The position numbers and the translations under genes were made by a program. From an uncultured Clostridia bacterium (GTDB lineage: Bacteria > Bacillota > Clostridia > Lachnospirales > Anaerotignaceae), in NCBI GenBank assembly GCA_910586765.1, contig CAJUJJ010000040.1, positions 2,086 to 21,832 on the forward strand: 19,747 nucleotides of DNA. Reading direction: 5' to 3'. The notes beneath the pieces were generated by a model. It saw nothing but the letters and a program-made list of their open reading frames with translations. It searched no databases and was not told the DNA's origin. Of the stretch, positions 1 to 6,201 are shown one piece after another (the stretch's first letter is position 1; every line of letters begins with the position of its first letter).

Positions 1-54
1 AAAGCAGCAGCTATTGCAGAAGGTGAATTAGTAGCAGATACTGATGTAACTGTA
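1..54 (+). repeat. Copy 1 of a 54-bp perfect direct repeat inside the surface-protein gene
   Basis: Bases 1-54 are identical to 313-366, with the same reading frame and all silent positions the same. The period is 312 bp, or 104 codons. The repeat may extend left of the window. Confidence 0.95.
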
Positions 55-384
55 GCAGGAAGTACAGTTACAGAAGAACAACAAGAAGATATAACAAAAA
101 CAGGTGCAACAGTAGCAGCAGAAAACAACACAATTAAACTTACATTAGCTAAAGGAGCATTTAACCCAGATACAGCAACAACAGTTGGAAATTATACTGT
201 TGGTTCAGCTACTATAACTAAAGCAGAGGTATCTCAAACAAGCAAAGCAAATGATACAGTAACATTAACACTTGATGCAGCAATAGGAGCAACAAGTGTA
301 GACGTTACAATAAAAGCAGCAGCTATTGCAGAAGGTGAATTAGTAGCAGATACTGATGTAACTGTAGAAAGTGCAGCTTCATAA
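1..384 (+). CDS. C-terminal part of a repeat-containing secreted/surface protein (5' end outside window)
   Basis: An open frame runs from base 1 to a double stop (TAA TAA, 382-387) and encodes 127 residues of an Ala/Thr/Val-rich, almost Cys-free, acidic protein. Alternating short hydrophobic strands and Thr-rich loops suggest Ig-like or S-layer-type beta domains. The segment beginning KAAAIAEGELVADTDVTV recurs at the end of the fragment, so the protein carries tandem modules of about 104 residues. There is no LPXTG motif, membrane anchor or SLH domain before the stop, so anchoring, if any, must be N-terminal. The N-terminus and signal peptide lie outside the window. Assignment as extracellular is inference from composition and repeat style; I do not recognise a specific family. 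Confidence 0.75.
   Translation, partial: KAAAIAEGELVADTDVTVAGSTVTEEQQEDITKTGATVAAENNTIKLTLAKGAFNPDTATTVGNYTVGSATITKAEVSQTSKANDTVTLTLDAAIGATSVDVTIKAAAIAEGELVADTDVTVESAAS
313..366 (+). repeat. Copy 2 of the 54-bp perfect direct repeat
   Basis: Identical to bases 1-54. After this copy the sequence diverges (GAAAGTGCAGCT here, GCAGGAAGTACA after copy 1) and the gene stops six codons later, so this is the truncated last module of the tandem array. Confidence 0.95.
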
Positions 385-555
385 TAAAGCCATACTGTAA
401 TGGCTCGTGTCCAAACGGTGCAACAAAATTGATACAAAATCCTTAATAAAAAATAAACGTTGATAATGAAGTAATAGATTTGCCCTATAATATAAATCTA
501 TGAACGCAAAAAAAGCATTTGCATTGTCCTGAAAAGCAAATGCTCACAAAAAAAT

Positions 556-610
556 GGTACATTGCCCTATTGCTGCTCCCTGATTTGCCAACAGGGAGGG
601 GGCAATTACC
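556..610 (+). repeat. Long nested inverted repeat followed by a T-run
   Basis: GGTA(556-559) and ATTGCCC(561-567) pair with GGGCAAT(600-606) and TACC(607-610). Inside, CTCCCTG(576-582) pairs with CAGGGAG(592-598). A TACTTTTTTT stretch follows at 611-620, so as RNA this would be a two-tier hairpin with a U-run. The fold is read by eye. Confidence 0.6.
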
Positions 611-620
611 TACTTTTTTT

Positions 621-656
621 ACTCTGTCGTATTGGCTCAATGACAGAGTTTTTTTT
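621..656 (+). terminator. Intrinsic terminator downstream of the surface-protein gene
   Basis: ACTCTGTC/GACAGAGT stem with an inner ATTG/CAAT stem and a GT bulge, followed by eight T residues. It is about 240 nt past the stop codon, so it may end the surface-protein transcript or an intervening small RNA. Confidence 0.75.
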
Positions 657-662
657 ATTCAC

Positions 663-701
663 AAAAAAAGGAGCTTTTCTATTGCGAAAAGTTCCTTTTT
701 T
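663..701. terminator. Bidirectional terminator between the surface-protein region and the CPBP protease
   Basis: GGAGCTTTTC (670-679) pairs with GAAAAGTTCC (686-695) with one G.T pair. It is flanked by seven A on the left and six T on the right, so it has a U-run in either direction. It sits two bases beyond the stop of the minus-strand protease gene. Confidence 0.85.
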
Positions 702-703
702 AT

Positions 704-1639
704 CTAAAACAAAAGCGGCGTTACTGCTGCTATGACATATATCGCTATTGTGGCATAGAAAAATAAATCGTATGGCGTTTCTTTACATTTTCTATTAGGA
801 CGATACGCCGGAAAGCCTTGCTCCGTTAGTACAGATGGTGCAGTGTTTGTTTTGCAGAAAATCCACAAAAATCCTATGAAAAATGGCAGCGAAAACAAAA
901 AAAGCGTTATGATGGAATGAAATTCCCCTTTTGGGGCAAGTAAATTTAGTATCGCTGACAGTATCCCCTGCTTTTTTAAATGGGCTAATATCGCCGTGTA
1001 TACCGTTTGACTGCCGTTTATTACAAAATGTGCCAGTATTGACGAGTATATGCTATCTGTGCGGTACACCAGAAAACAGAAAAATACCCCTATGGCAAAT
1101 GTGTATGCCATTTGCTGTAAATCCATATGCATTAGAGCAAAATAAAATCCTGTGATACAACACGCCTTTTTTAATCGTAAATTGCGAAAGTTATAAAATA
1201 CTACCCCCCTGAAAAAAAATTCCTCACATATCGCTGGTACTATGGCTAACGATATTAAAAGCAGTATGATGTTGGAATTGCTATTCGCCGTTAGTGTTGC
1301 CGAAACGTTGTTTTTAAACAAAAATGATGACAAAAATGACAGTAATGCCATTGCTGGCTGTATTGTGATGGCGATACAAGTGACTAATATAATATTCTTT
1401 AGGCTGAGGCGGTTTAGTCGCAATATTTGTTTTGGTGAGGATTTCGTAAAATATAAATAAACTACTGTCGGAAGCAAAAAAAGTATTACTTGAAATAATG
1501 CTAGTTGACATAATGTGGAAAGGTGAAGTGTGTTCGCTACTGGTTCCCACACAAATGTCCAAAATAACAGGTTTAAAAACATAAATAATACTGTGAAATT
1601 TGTCGCTGTTGTTCTATCCATACTATCCATATTATTCAT
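704..1639 (-). CDS. CPBP-family intramembrane metalloprotease (CAAX protease/Abi type)
   Basis: This 311-aa polytopic membrane protein has about eight hydrophobic segments. It carries the three signature motifs of the CPBP (Abi) family in order: EEFFFRG at residues 139-145 (EExxxR), FALMH at 167-171 and HFVIN at 204-208. In this family the two Glu and two His bind the catalytic metal, and all are present. Members process prenylated proteins in eukaryotes; bacterial ones act in bacteriocin self-immunity, peptide maturation or unknown membrane proteolysis. No bacteriocin gene adjoins this one, so the substrate is unknown. The ATG start is preceded by AGGAAGG at good spacing. The gene is monocistronic, ending in the terminator at 663-701. 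Family assignment is firm, role open. Confidence 0.92.
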   Translation of the reverse strand: MNNMDSMDRTTATNFTVLFMFLNLLFWTFVWEPVANTLHLSTLCQLALFQVILFLLPTVVYLYFTKSSPKQILRLNRLSLKNIILVTCIAITIQPAMALLSFLSSFLFKNNVSATLTANSNSNIILLLISLAIVPAICEEFFFRGVVFYNFRNLRLKKACCITGFYFALMHMDLQQMAYTFAIGVFFCFLVYRTDSIYSSILAHFVINGSQTVYTAILAHLKKQGILSAILNLLAPKGEFHSIITLFLFSLPFFIGFLWIFCKTNTAPSVLTEQGFPAYRPNRKCKETPYDLFFYATIAIYVIAAVTPLLF

Positions 1640-1677
1640 AATTAACTTCCTTCCTATATATTGTAAAAAAAACTATC

Positions 1678-1706
1678 ATATTATCATACTACAAAATCAT
1701 ACAAAA
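1678..1706 (-). promoter_or_regulatory. Possible extended -10 promoter for the CPBP protease
   Basis: On the minus strand TGA precedes TAATAT (-10, 1678-1683), 17 bp from a weak TTTTGT (1701-1706). This would give a short leader before the ATG at 1639. The -35 matches poorly, so this is a weak call. A TTGACA at 1735-1740 has no matching -10 at 16-18 bp. Confidence 0.35.
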
Positions 1707-1775
1707 GAAAAGTGTTTTATTTCTGAAAAATTTCTGTCAATTTTATAAAAAAACAATTACGGTTTTGGCAGAACA

Positions 1776-1804
1776 TTGACGGAAATAAAAAGGCATTTTA
1801 TAAT
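1776..1804 (+). promoter_or_regulatory. Sigma-A promoter of the moxR-DUF58 operon
   Basis: TTGACG (1776-1781), a 17-bp spacer and a consensus TATAAT (1799-1804). The predicted transcript start is near 1811, about 22 nt before the ATG at 1833. The promoter lies inside a longer possible open frame and so argues against any start upstream of 1833. Confidence 0.85.
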
Positions 1805-1832
1805 GTATAAAAAAGGAAAAGAGGTTCTATTT

Positions 1833-2828
1833 ATGGAAGCAGACGAAATCAAAATAAAAGAGTTTAAACAAAAATTTGAAAAAATAGAAAATGAAATTAG
1901 TAGTGTTATTGTGGGACAAAAAAGTTTGATAAGAAATGTGTTGACGGCTATGATAGCTGGAGGCAATGTACTTTTGGAGGGCTTGCCAGGATTGGGCAAA
2001 ACACAACTCGTAAAAACAATAGGAAAAGTGTTGGATTTGGAATTTTCTAGAATACAGTTTACACCTGATTTAATGCCAGCAGATGTAACTGGTACAAGCA
2101 TATTGACAAAAGATAATGACGGAAATAATGTGTTGCAGTTCCAAAAAGGAGCGATATTTACAAATTTATTGCTTGCAGACGAAATTAACAGAGCTACACC
2201 TAAAACGCAAAGTGCTTTGCTAGAAGCAATGCAGGAAAAGACAGTTACCGCAGGCAGAACAACTTATATTTTGCCTAAGCCTTTTTTTGTACTTGCTACA
2301 CAAAATCCCCTTGAAATGGAAGGAACATATACTTTGCCAGAAGCACAAATGGACAGATTTTTGTTTCAATTAAATGTAGACTTTCCTAATAAAGAAGAAT
2401 TATATGAAATTGTAACAATGACCACTGGCACAGAACAAAAACAAGCACAAAAAGTTTGTAGTGGGGAGGAACTTTTGGAATTGGGAGAAATTGCTCAGCA
2501 AGTTCCTGTTGCAAAAGCAGTTGCAGATTATGCTATGGATTTAGTGTTACACAGCCACCCTGAGCAACCTCTTGCACCAGAACAAGTTAAAAAATATGTG
2601 CGTTATGGCTCTAGTCCTCGTGGAGCACAGGCAATTATTACTACAGCAAGAATATATGCCCTTTTAGATGGCAGATACCATGTGGCTTATAAAGATATAA
2701 ACGAAGTGGCAAAACCTGTGCTTAGACACAGAATATTTTTGAATTTTGAGGGCATTGCAGAAGGTATGACAGCAGATAACATTGTAGAAATTTTATTGAA
2801 TGAGGGCGAAAATGGAAAATCTGAATGA
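1833..2828 (+). CDS. MoxR-type AAA+ ATPase
   Basis: This 331-aa AAA+ ATPase of the MoxR family (AAA_3 core plus C-terminal lid) is a chaperone-like ATPase thought to act with von Willebrand A-domain partners in protein-complex maturation, metal insertion or envelope stress. Visible motifs are Walker A GLPGLGKT (residues 50-57), Walker B LLADEIN (113-119), sensor-1 ATQNP (155-159) and the MDRF stretch (173-176), all intact. The frame is open upstream to 1776. I chose ATG 1833 because an AAGAGG-type binding site precedes it and a near-perfect promoter occupies 1776-1804. It overlaps the DUF58 gene by 17 bp, the classic MoxR-DUF58 pairing. The substrate is unknown. Confidence 0.93.
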   Translation: MEADEIKIKEFKQKFEKIENEISSVIVGQKSLIRNVLTAMIAGGNVLLEGLPGLGKTQLVKTIGKVLDLEFSRIQFTPDLMPADVTGTSILTKDNDGNNVLQFQKGAIFTNLLLADEINRATPKTQSALLEAMQEKTVTAGRTTYILPKPFFVLATQNPLEMEGTYTLPEAQMDRFLFQLNVDFPNKEELYEIVTMTTGTEQKQAQKVCSGEELLELGEIAQQVPVAKAVADYAMDLVLHSHPEQPLAPEQVKKYVRYGSSPRGAQAIITTARIYALLDGRYHVAYKDINEVAKPVLRHRIFLNFEGIAEGMTADNIVEILLNEGENGKSE

Positions 2829-3678
2829 TGTTTTTACAAAACAATATTTTACAAAATTAGAAGCACTTTGTTTAAATATGAAGCAAAAATTAGGTGTAGA
2901 TGGCTATAGCGGTGCTAGAAAAGCAAAAGCACAAGGTAATTCTCTTGAATTTTCAGATTATAGAGAATATGCTATGGGAGACGATTTAAGAAGAATTGAT
3001 TGGAACAGTTATGCTCGTTTTGAAAAGCTATATATGAAGGTGTTTTTAGAGGAAAAACAAGCTACTATCAATTTGTTTTTAGATAGTAGTAATTCTATGT
3101 CGGAAAGTAAAAAAGCACTGTACAGCAAGGCCTTAATGGCTTCTGTGGCATATGTGGCATTGAAAAATATGGATAAAGTGAATTTATATTGCTGGGGAGA
3201 TGGATTACAGCAAAAAAAATTAAATACTCAGTCCTACAATCGTTTTGCAGAAGTAGTACAATTTTTAAATCAAATACAGCAAAGCGGACAAACTTCTTTT
3301 ACAAAAACAATAAAAGAATGTGCAGCTCTGCATTTGGGCAGAGGGGTTTCATTTGTGTTTTCTGACCTTTTCACAGAAGATAATTGGAAAGAGGCTATAA
3401 AATTACTGCAATATCAAAAACAGGAAGTAGTGCTTGTATGGGTGCTTTCTAAAGACGATATTTCTCCTCCGCAAAGAGGAAGTATCAGATTGGTAGATAA
3501 AGAAACTTCTGAAACAAGAGATTTAGAATTGACAGAACAAATGTTAAAGGATTACCAGAAAGCAGTGGAAAACTATCAAGCAGAAATAAAAGAATTTTGC
3601 AAAAAAAGAGGAATTGTTTTTGTAAAAGCAGTAGATGATATGCCTTTGCTCAAAGTGCTTCACACAATATTGAAATAA
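2812..3678 (+). CDS. DUF58 domain protein with VWA-like fold (MoxR partner)
   Basis: This 288-aa soluble protein has the DUF58 signature GDDLRRIDWN at residues 56-65. After it comes a MIDAS-like metal site DSSNS (91-95, DxSxS pattern) in a von Willebrand A-type fold. The downstream QTSFTKT and FVFSDL segments are the likely remaining metal ligands. DUF58 proteins are almost always encoded beside MoxR ATPases and are presumed to be their adaptor or client. ATG 2812 is chosen because GAGGG lies five bases upstream; the ATG at 2800 has no binding site. The gene overlaps the moxR stop, so translation is probably coupled. Larger MoxR loci continue with membrane VWA or transglutaminase-like genes, but here the operon ends in a hairpin after two genes. 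Confidence 0.9.
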   Translation: MENLNDVFTKQYFTKLEALCLNMKQKLGVDGYSGARKAKAQGNSLEFSDYREYAMGDDLRRIDWNSYARFEKLYMKVFLEEKQATINLFLDSSNSMSESKKALYSKALMASVAYVALKNMDKVNLYCWGDGLQQKKLNTQSYNRFAEVVQFLNQIQQSGQTSFTKTIKECAALHLGRGVSFVFSDLFTEDNWKEAIKLLQYQKQEVVLVWVLSKDDISPPQRGSIRLVDKETSETRDLELTEQMLKDYQKAVENYQAEIKEFCKKRGIVFVKAVDDMPLLKVLHTILK

Positions 3679-3688
3679 AATACAAATA

Positions 3689-3717
3689 AGTAACCATCAT
3701 ATAATTTGGTGGTTACT
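3689..3717 (+). terminator. Hairpin after the moxR-DUF58 operon
   Basis: AGTAACCATCA pairs with TGGTGGTTACT (11 bp with one T.G pair, 7-nt loop), starting 11 bases after the DUF58 stop. The following T-tract is short and interrupted (TTCATT), so termination may be incomplete. Confidence 0.6.
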
Positions 3718-3771
3718 TTCATTGATATGACTACCTATTAAGTAGAATAAATATGGAAAATAAAAAAAATA

Positions 3772-4011
3772 ATGGTAAAAATCAGTAGTTATAAATATGG
3801 TATCTATAAGTCAAATAAAATAATCACAAAAATAGAAATTATTTTTTATAAATATCTATTTCTTTTACTAATATCAGTTTTAGTCATATTTAATTGTTGT
3901 TTTCTGGCATTAGCATTTCCATTAATATATTACATAACCGAGATTTGTATGTATAATTTACTGCATAATATAAAATTTTTTGTTTTCATAAAAAATCCCC
4001 CTCTATATTAA
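3772..4011 (+). CDS. Doubtful small hydrophobic protein
   Basis: A 79-aa frame contains one or two hydrophobic segments (about residues 28-57) in a Lys/Ile/Tyr/Phe-rich background typical of translated AT-rich DNA. No convincing ribosome binding site precedes the ATG, and the stop codon lies in the loop of the strong terminator at 3990-4027, so the last codons are the terminator stem. I recognise no family. The 3718-3989 interval is otherwise an AT-rich spacer in which I see nothing else. Likely spurious, but a small membrane protein cannot be excluded. Confidence 0.22.
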   Translation: MVKISSYKYGIYKSNKIITKIEIIFYKYLFLLLISVLVIFNCCFLALAFPLIYYITEICMYNLLHNIKFFVFIKNPPLY

Positions 4012-4027
4012 TATAGAGAGGGATTTT
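3990..4027. terminator. Strong bidirectional terminator between convergent transcripts
   Basis: A run of A, then TCCC and CTCTATAT, mirrored by ATATAGAG, GGGA and seven T with a TA loop and one mismatched pair. It works on either strand and sits one base beyond the stop of the minus-strand 58-aa gene at 4029. Confidence 0.9.
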
Positions 4028-4028
4028 T

Positions 4029-4205
4029 TTAATTTCCTTTACTGCTCAAAGGATTACTTCTTTCCTGCCAAAAAATATTATTATCTGGTTCTGACTTTCC
4101 AGTTTCTAAATCATACTGAGAATTTTGACGTATTTGATATAAATCATTTCCTGAAACGTCATTATCATACTGTGCTTGTCTTGTATATTTATTTTCTTTT
4201 GCCAT
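4029..4205 (-). CDS. Small hydrophilic protein of unknown function, co-transcribed with the phosphate transporter
   Basis: This 58-aa soluble protein is rich in Asn, Gln, Asp and Tyr, with no Cys and no membrane segment. I do not recognise a family. The frame is open further upstream, but the start is set at the ATG of MAKENKY because GAGGTG lies six bases before it. The in-frame ATG two codons earlier would touch that site and be too close. It follows the Na+/phosphate cotransporter by 40 bp on the same strand with no terminator between, and ends at the bidirectional terminator, so it is the second gene of that operon. A regulatory or accessory role for the transporter is conceivable but is only inference from position. 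Confidence 0.65.
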   Translation of the reverse strand: MAKENKYTRQAQYDNDVSGNDLYQIRQNSQYDLETGKSEPDNNIFWQERSNPLSSKGN

Positions 4206-4245
4206 TACCATCACCTCGACGATAGTATTTGTTTTTTTGACAATA

Positions 4246-5925
4246 TTATTCTGTGATTTCATGGAAATGTTGTGCTTTTCTATTTTCATTTATTACTACT
4301 TGTGCAATATTCATGGCATGGTCGGAAATACGTTCTAAATTAGTTAATGTATCCAAATATCTTACTCCCGAACGTACATTACACAAATTATTTGCCAATC
4401 GGTTAATATGACCTGCTCTTAGTTTGTCCTCCATATCGTCGACAATATCTTCTGCTCTTACTGTTTCATAAGCATATGTTGTATCAGAATATTCTAATGC
4501 CTTTAAAGCACTGTCATAACTTTTTTTGGTTTTCTCTATCATTTGAAGCAATTCTTCTACTGCTGAGTCTGAGAAAAATACTTTATCTCTTTCTAATGCT
4601 TCTGCACAAGCAGCTAAGTTTTTACAGTGGTCACCCACTCTTTCCATATCTGTAATAACAGCTAATAATGAAGTTACTGTTGAATTTTCCGCTTGATTAA
4701 TATGTGTATTACAAATTTTTACAAGATAATCGGAAATACTATTACAAAGGTTATTGATTGTTACCTCTCTTTTTCGTACCTTTTCTATTTTTTCATGGTC
4801 ACGTTCCAATAATGCTTTTAGAGAAGTATCAATATTTTTTTCTACAATATATCCCATACGAACTACTTCTAATACTGCACTTTGTACTGCAAAACTTGGT
4901 GTTTCCAACAAACGGTCGTCCAAATGTACTAATTTGCTTTCGTCTACTTCTTCCTCTTCTTTTCCTACATGATTGAGTTTTTTCGCTATGCTAATAATAT
5001 AATTAGAAAATGGAAAAAGCAGTGCTGTTGTTGCTATATTAAATATGGTATGAACTAAACTGATTTCGGTTTGTGAAATAGAACCTAATCCTAATTGAGG
5101 ATTTATCATTTTAAAATATAATATGCTTAAAACACTAAATAAAAATGTACCTGTTATATTAAATAATAAGTGCATATAAGAAGCACATTTTGCATTTTTG
5201 CTTGCACCAATGCCAGAAAGCATTGCTGTAATACAAGTACCAATATTTTGTCCCATAATGATATATACTGCAGCATTAAATGGTACCAATCCAGATGCTG
5301 CTAATGTTTGCAATATACCTACTGATGCAGAAGAACTTTGTATAATTGCTGTTACAACAGCACCTGCTAATATACCTAAAATAGGATTATGTCCTAAGGT
5401 AACAAAAAGCGTTTTAAATACTTCTGACTCTCTTAAAGGATATACCGCATTAGACATCATTTCAATTCCTATAAACAATACACCAAAGCCAATAATAATA
5501 GATGATATTTCTTTATGTGCTATATTTTTCGCAGTAATCATAATGATAACGCCAACCATAACAACTACAGGTGCGATAACAGCAGGACTTAAAAATTTTG
5601 CCCATTCTACACTAGAAACAAGCCAACCTGTTACAGTAGTACCAATATTAGCACCCATAATAACACTCATAGATTGCGTTAAATCCATTAAACCTGCATT
5701 TACAAAACCAACTACCATTACTGTTGTTGCAGAAGAACTTTGTATAATTGCTGTTACGATTGTACCAAGCAAAACACCCATTACTTTATTTTGCGTTAAT
5801 GCTTTTAAAAGCTGTTTCATTTTAGAACCAGCAGCATTTTGCAAACCTTGTGCCATAATCTGCATACCATAAATAAATAGTGCCAGACCACCTACAAATG
5901 AAATGATAATGTCTACGTAATTCAT
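4246..5925 (-). CDS. Na+/phosphate cotransporter family protein with PhoU-like C-terminal domain
   Basis: This 559-aa inner-membrane transporter of the Na/Pi-cotransporter II (NptA/PNaS) family is predicted to import inorganic phosphate with sodium, or to export it in some relatives. Two internally repeated transport units are visible: QSSSAT (residues 62-67) with GANIGT (91-96), and QSSSA (196-200) with GQNIGT (225-230), each within re-entrant hydrophobic regions up to about residue 315. Residues 345-550 are a charged, helical PhoU-like domain, the usual regulatory tail in bacterial members. The ATG has GGAGGAAC two bases upstream. A 58-aa gene follows in the same operon. A row of TTAACA-like boxes lies 100-150 bp upstream, suggesting phosphate-starvation control. 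Confidence 0.93.
   Translation of the reverse strand: MNYVDIIISFVGGLALFIYGMQIMAQGLQNAAGSKMKQLLKALTQNKVMGVLLGTIVTAIIQSSSATTVMVVGFVNAGLMDLTQSMSVIMGANIGTTVTGWLVSSVEWAKFLSPAVIAPVVVMVGVIIMITAKNIAHKEISSIIIGFGVLFIGIEMMSNAVYPLRESEVFKTLFVTLGHNPILGILAGAVVTAIIQSSSASVGILQTLAASGLVPFNAAVYIIMGQNIGTCITAMLSGIGASKNAKCASYMHLLFNITGTFLFSVLSILYFKMINPQLGLGSISQTEISLVHTIFNIATTALLFPFSNYIISIAKKLNHVGKEEEEVDESKLVHLDDRLLETPSFAVQSAVLEVVRMGYIVEKNIDTSLKALLERDHEKIEKVRKREVTINNLCNSISDYLVKICNTHINQAENSTVTSLLAVITDMERVGDHCKNLAACAEALERDKVFFSDSAVEELLQMIEKTKKSYDSALKALEYSDTTYAYETVRAEDIVDDMEDKLRAGHINRLANNLCNVRSGVRYLDTLTNLERISDHAMNIAQVVINENRKAQHFHEITE
5326..5355 (-). repeat. 30-bp repeat, copy in the second QSSSA unit of the transporter
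   Basis: Identical over 30 bp to 5728-5757. Both encode the VTAIIQSSSA core of the duplicated transport unit, and third-codon positions are identical too. Confidence 0.9.
5728..5757 (-). repeat. 30-bp repeat, copy in the first QSSSA unit of the transporter
   Basis: Identical over 30 bp to 5326-5355, about 400 bp apart within the same gene. Confidence 0.9.
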
Positions 5926-6025
5926 ATGTTCCTCCTTTACTTGTAAAAAATCCCCACTTTTTTCCTTTTTATTCCTACAAAAATACCATTAAACAAATTC
6001 AATTTACCATTTCTATTAATAAAAT

Positions 6026-6073
6026 TCAACAGTATTAACATAGATTTAACAGAATATAACAAAAATTATAACA
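6026..6073 (-). promoter_or_regulatory. Candidate Pho-box array upstream of the phosphate transporter
   Basis: Five hexamers of the form (T/A)(T/C)AACA on the plus strand start at 6026 (TCAACA), 6035, 6046 (TTAACA twice), 6056 and 6068 (ATAACA twice). Spacings are 9, 11, 10 and 12 bp, about one helical turn. TTAACA-type direct repeats with roughly 11-bp period are the known PhoP-binding pattern in Bacillus; relevance here is inferred from the downstream phosphate transporter. Seen in the direction of the transporter the boxes read TGTTAA/TGTTAT. A -10 such as TATTAA just past the last box is possible but weak. Confidence 0.5.
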
Positions 6074-6135
6074 TATTAATATTTTTTTTTCATATCATTT
6101 TATTTATATTGTACAGAATATCACTTTTTTATTTC

Positions 6136-6171
6136 AAAAAAAAAGAAGTCTTTTTTTAAGACCCCTTTTTT
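6136..6171 (-). terminator. Terminator of the GGDEF-EAL gene
   Basis: On the minus strand GGGGTCTT pairs with AAGACTTC (two G.T pairs) around five A, flanked by an A-run and followed by nine T. It begins about 30 nt after the stop codon at 6202. The A-run on the other side also gives it some activity toward plus-strand transcripts. Confidence 0.8.
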
Positions 6172-6201
6172 CATTAAAATCTTTTATAAAATCATTTTAG
6201 C

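Larger units (their letters stand above)
385..703. other. Gene-free stretch with a chain of six inverted repeats
   Basis: No credible gene is present. Short open frames here cross strong hairpins and lack ribosome binding sites. Six inverted repeats follow one another: 388-405 (AGCCAT/ATGGCT), 474-501 (ATAGATTT/AAATCTAT), 514-544 (AGCATTTGC/GCAAATGCT), 556-610 (nested ATTGCCC/GGGCAAT around CTCCCTG/CAGGGAG), and the two terminators at 621-656 and 663-701. A TATAAT at 487-492 lies in the loop of the second repeat, but I see no well-spaced -35. It could hold a small structured RNA or a decayed palindromic repeat element. Confidence 0.55.

Noticed and set aside
1..384. CRISPR-like reading of the repeats
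   Set aside because: Only two copies, 312 bp apart, in frame within a protein-coding sequence.
519..707. 62-codon plus-strand frame after the surface-protein gene
   Set aside because: It runs through three hairpins including two terminators, has no Shine-Dalgarno and no recognisable composition.
1757..2101. Minus-strand frame over the moxR start
   Set aside because: Antisense shadow of moxR and its promoter, with no start context.
5198..5872. 224-codon plus-strand open frame
   Set aside because: It lies wholly inside the transporter gene in antisense and has no ribosome binding site. It reflects codon bias of the real gene.
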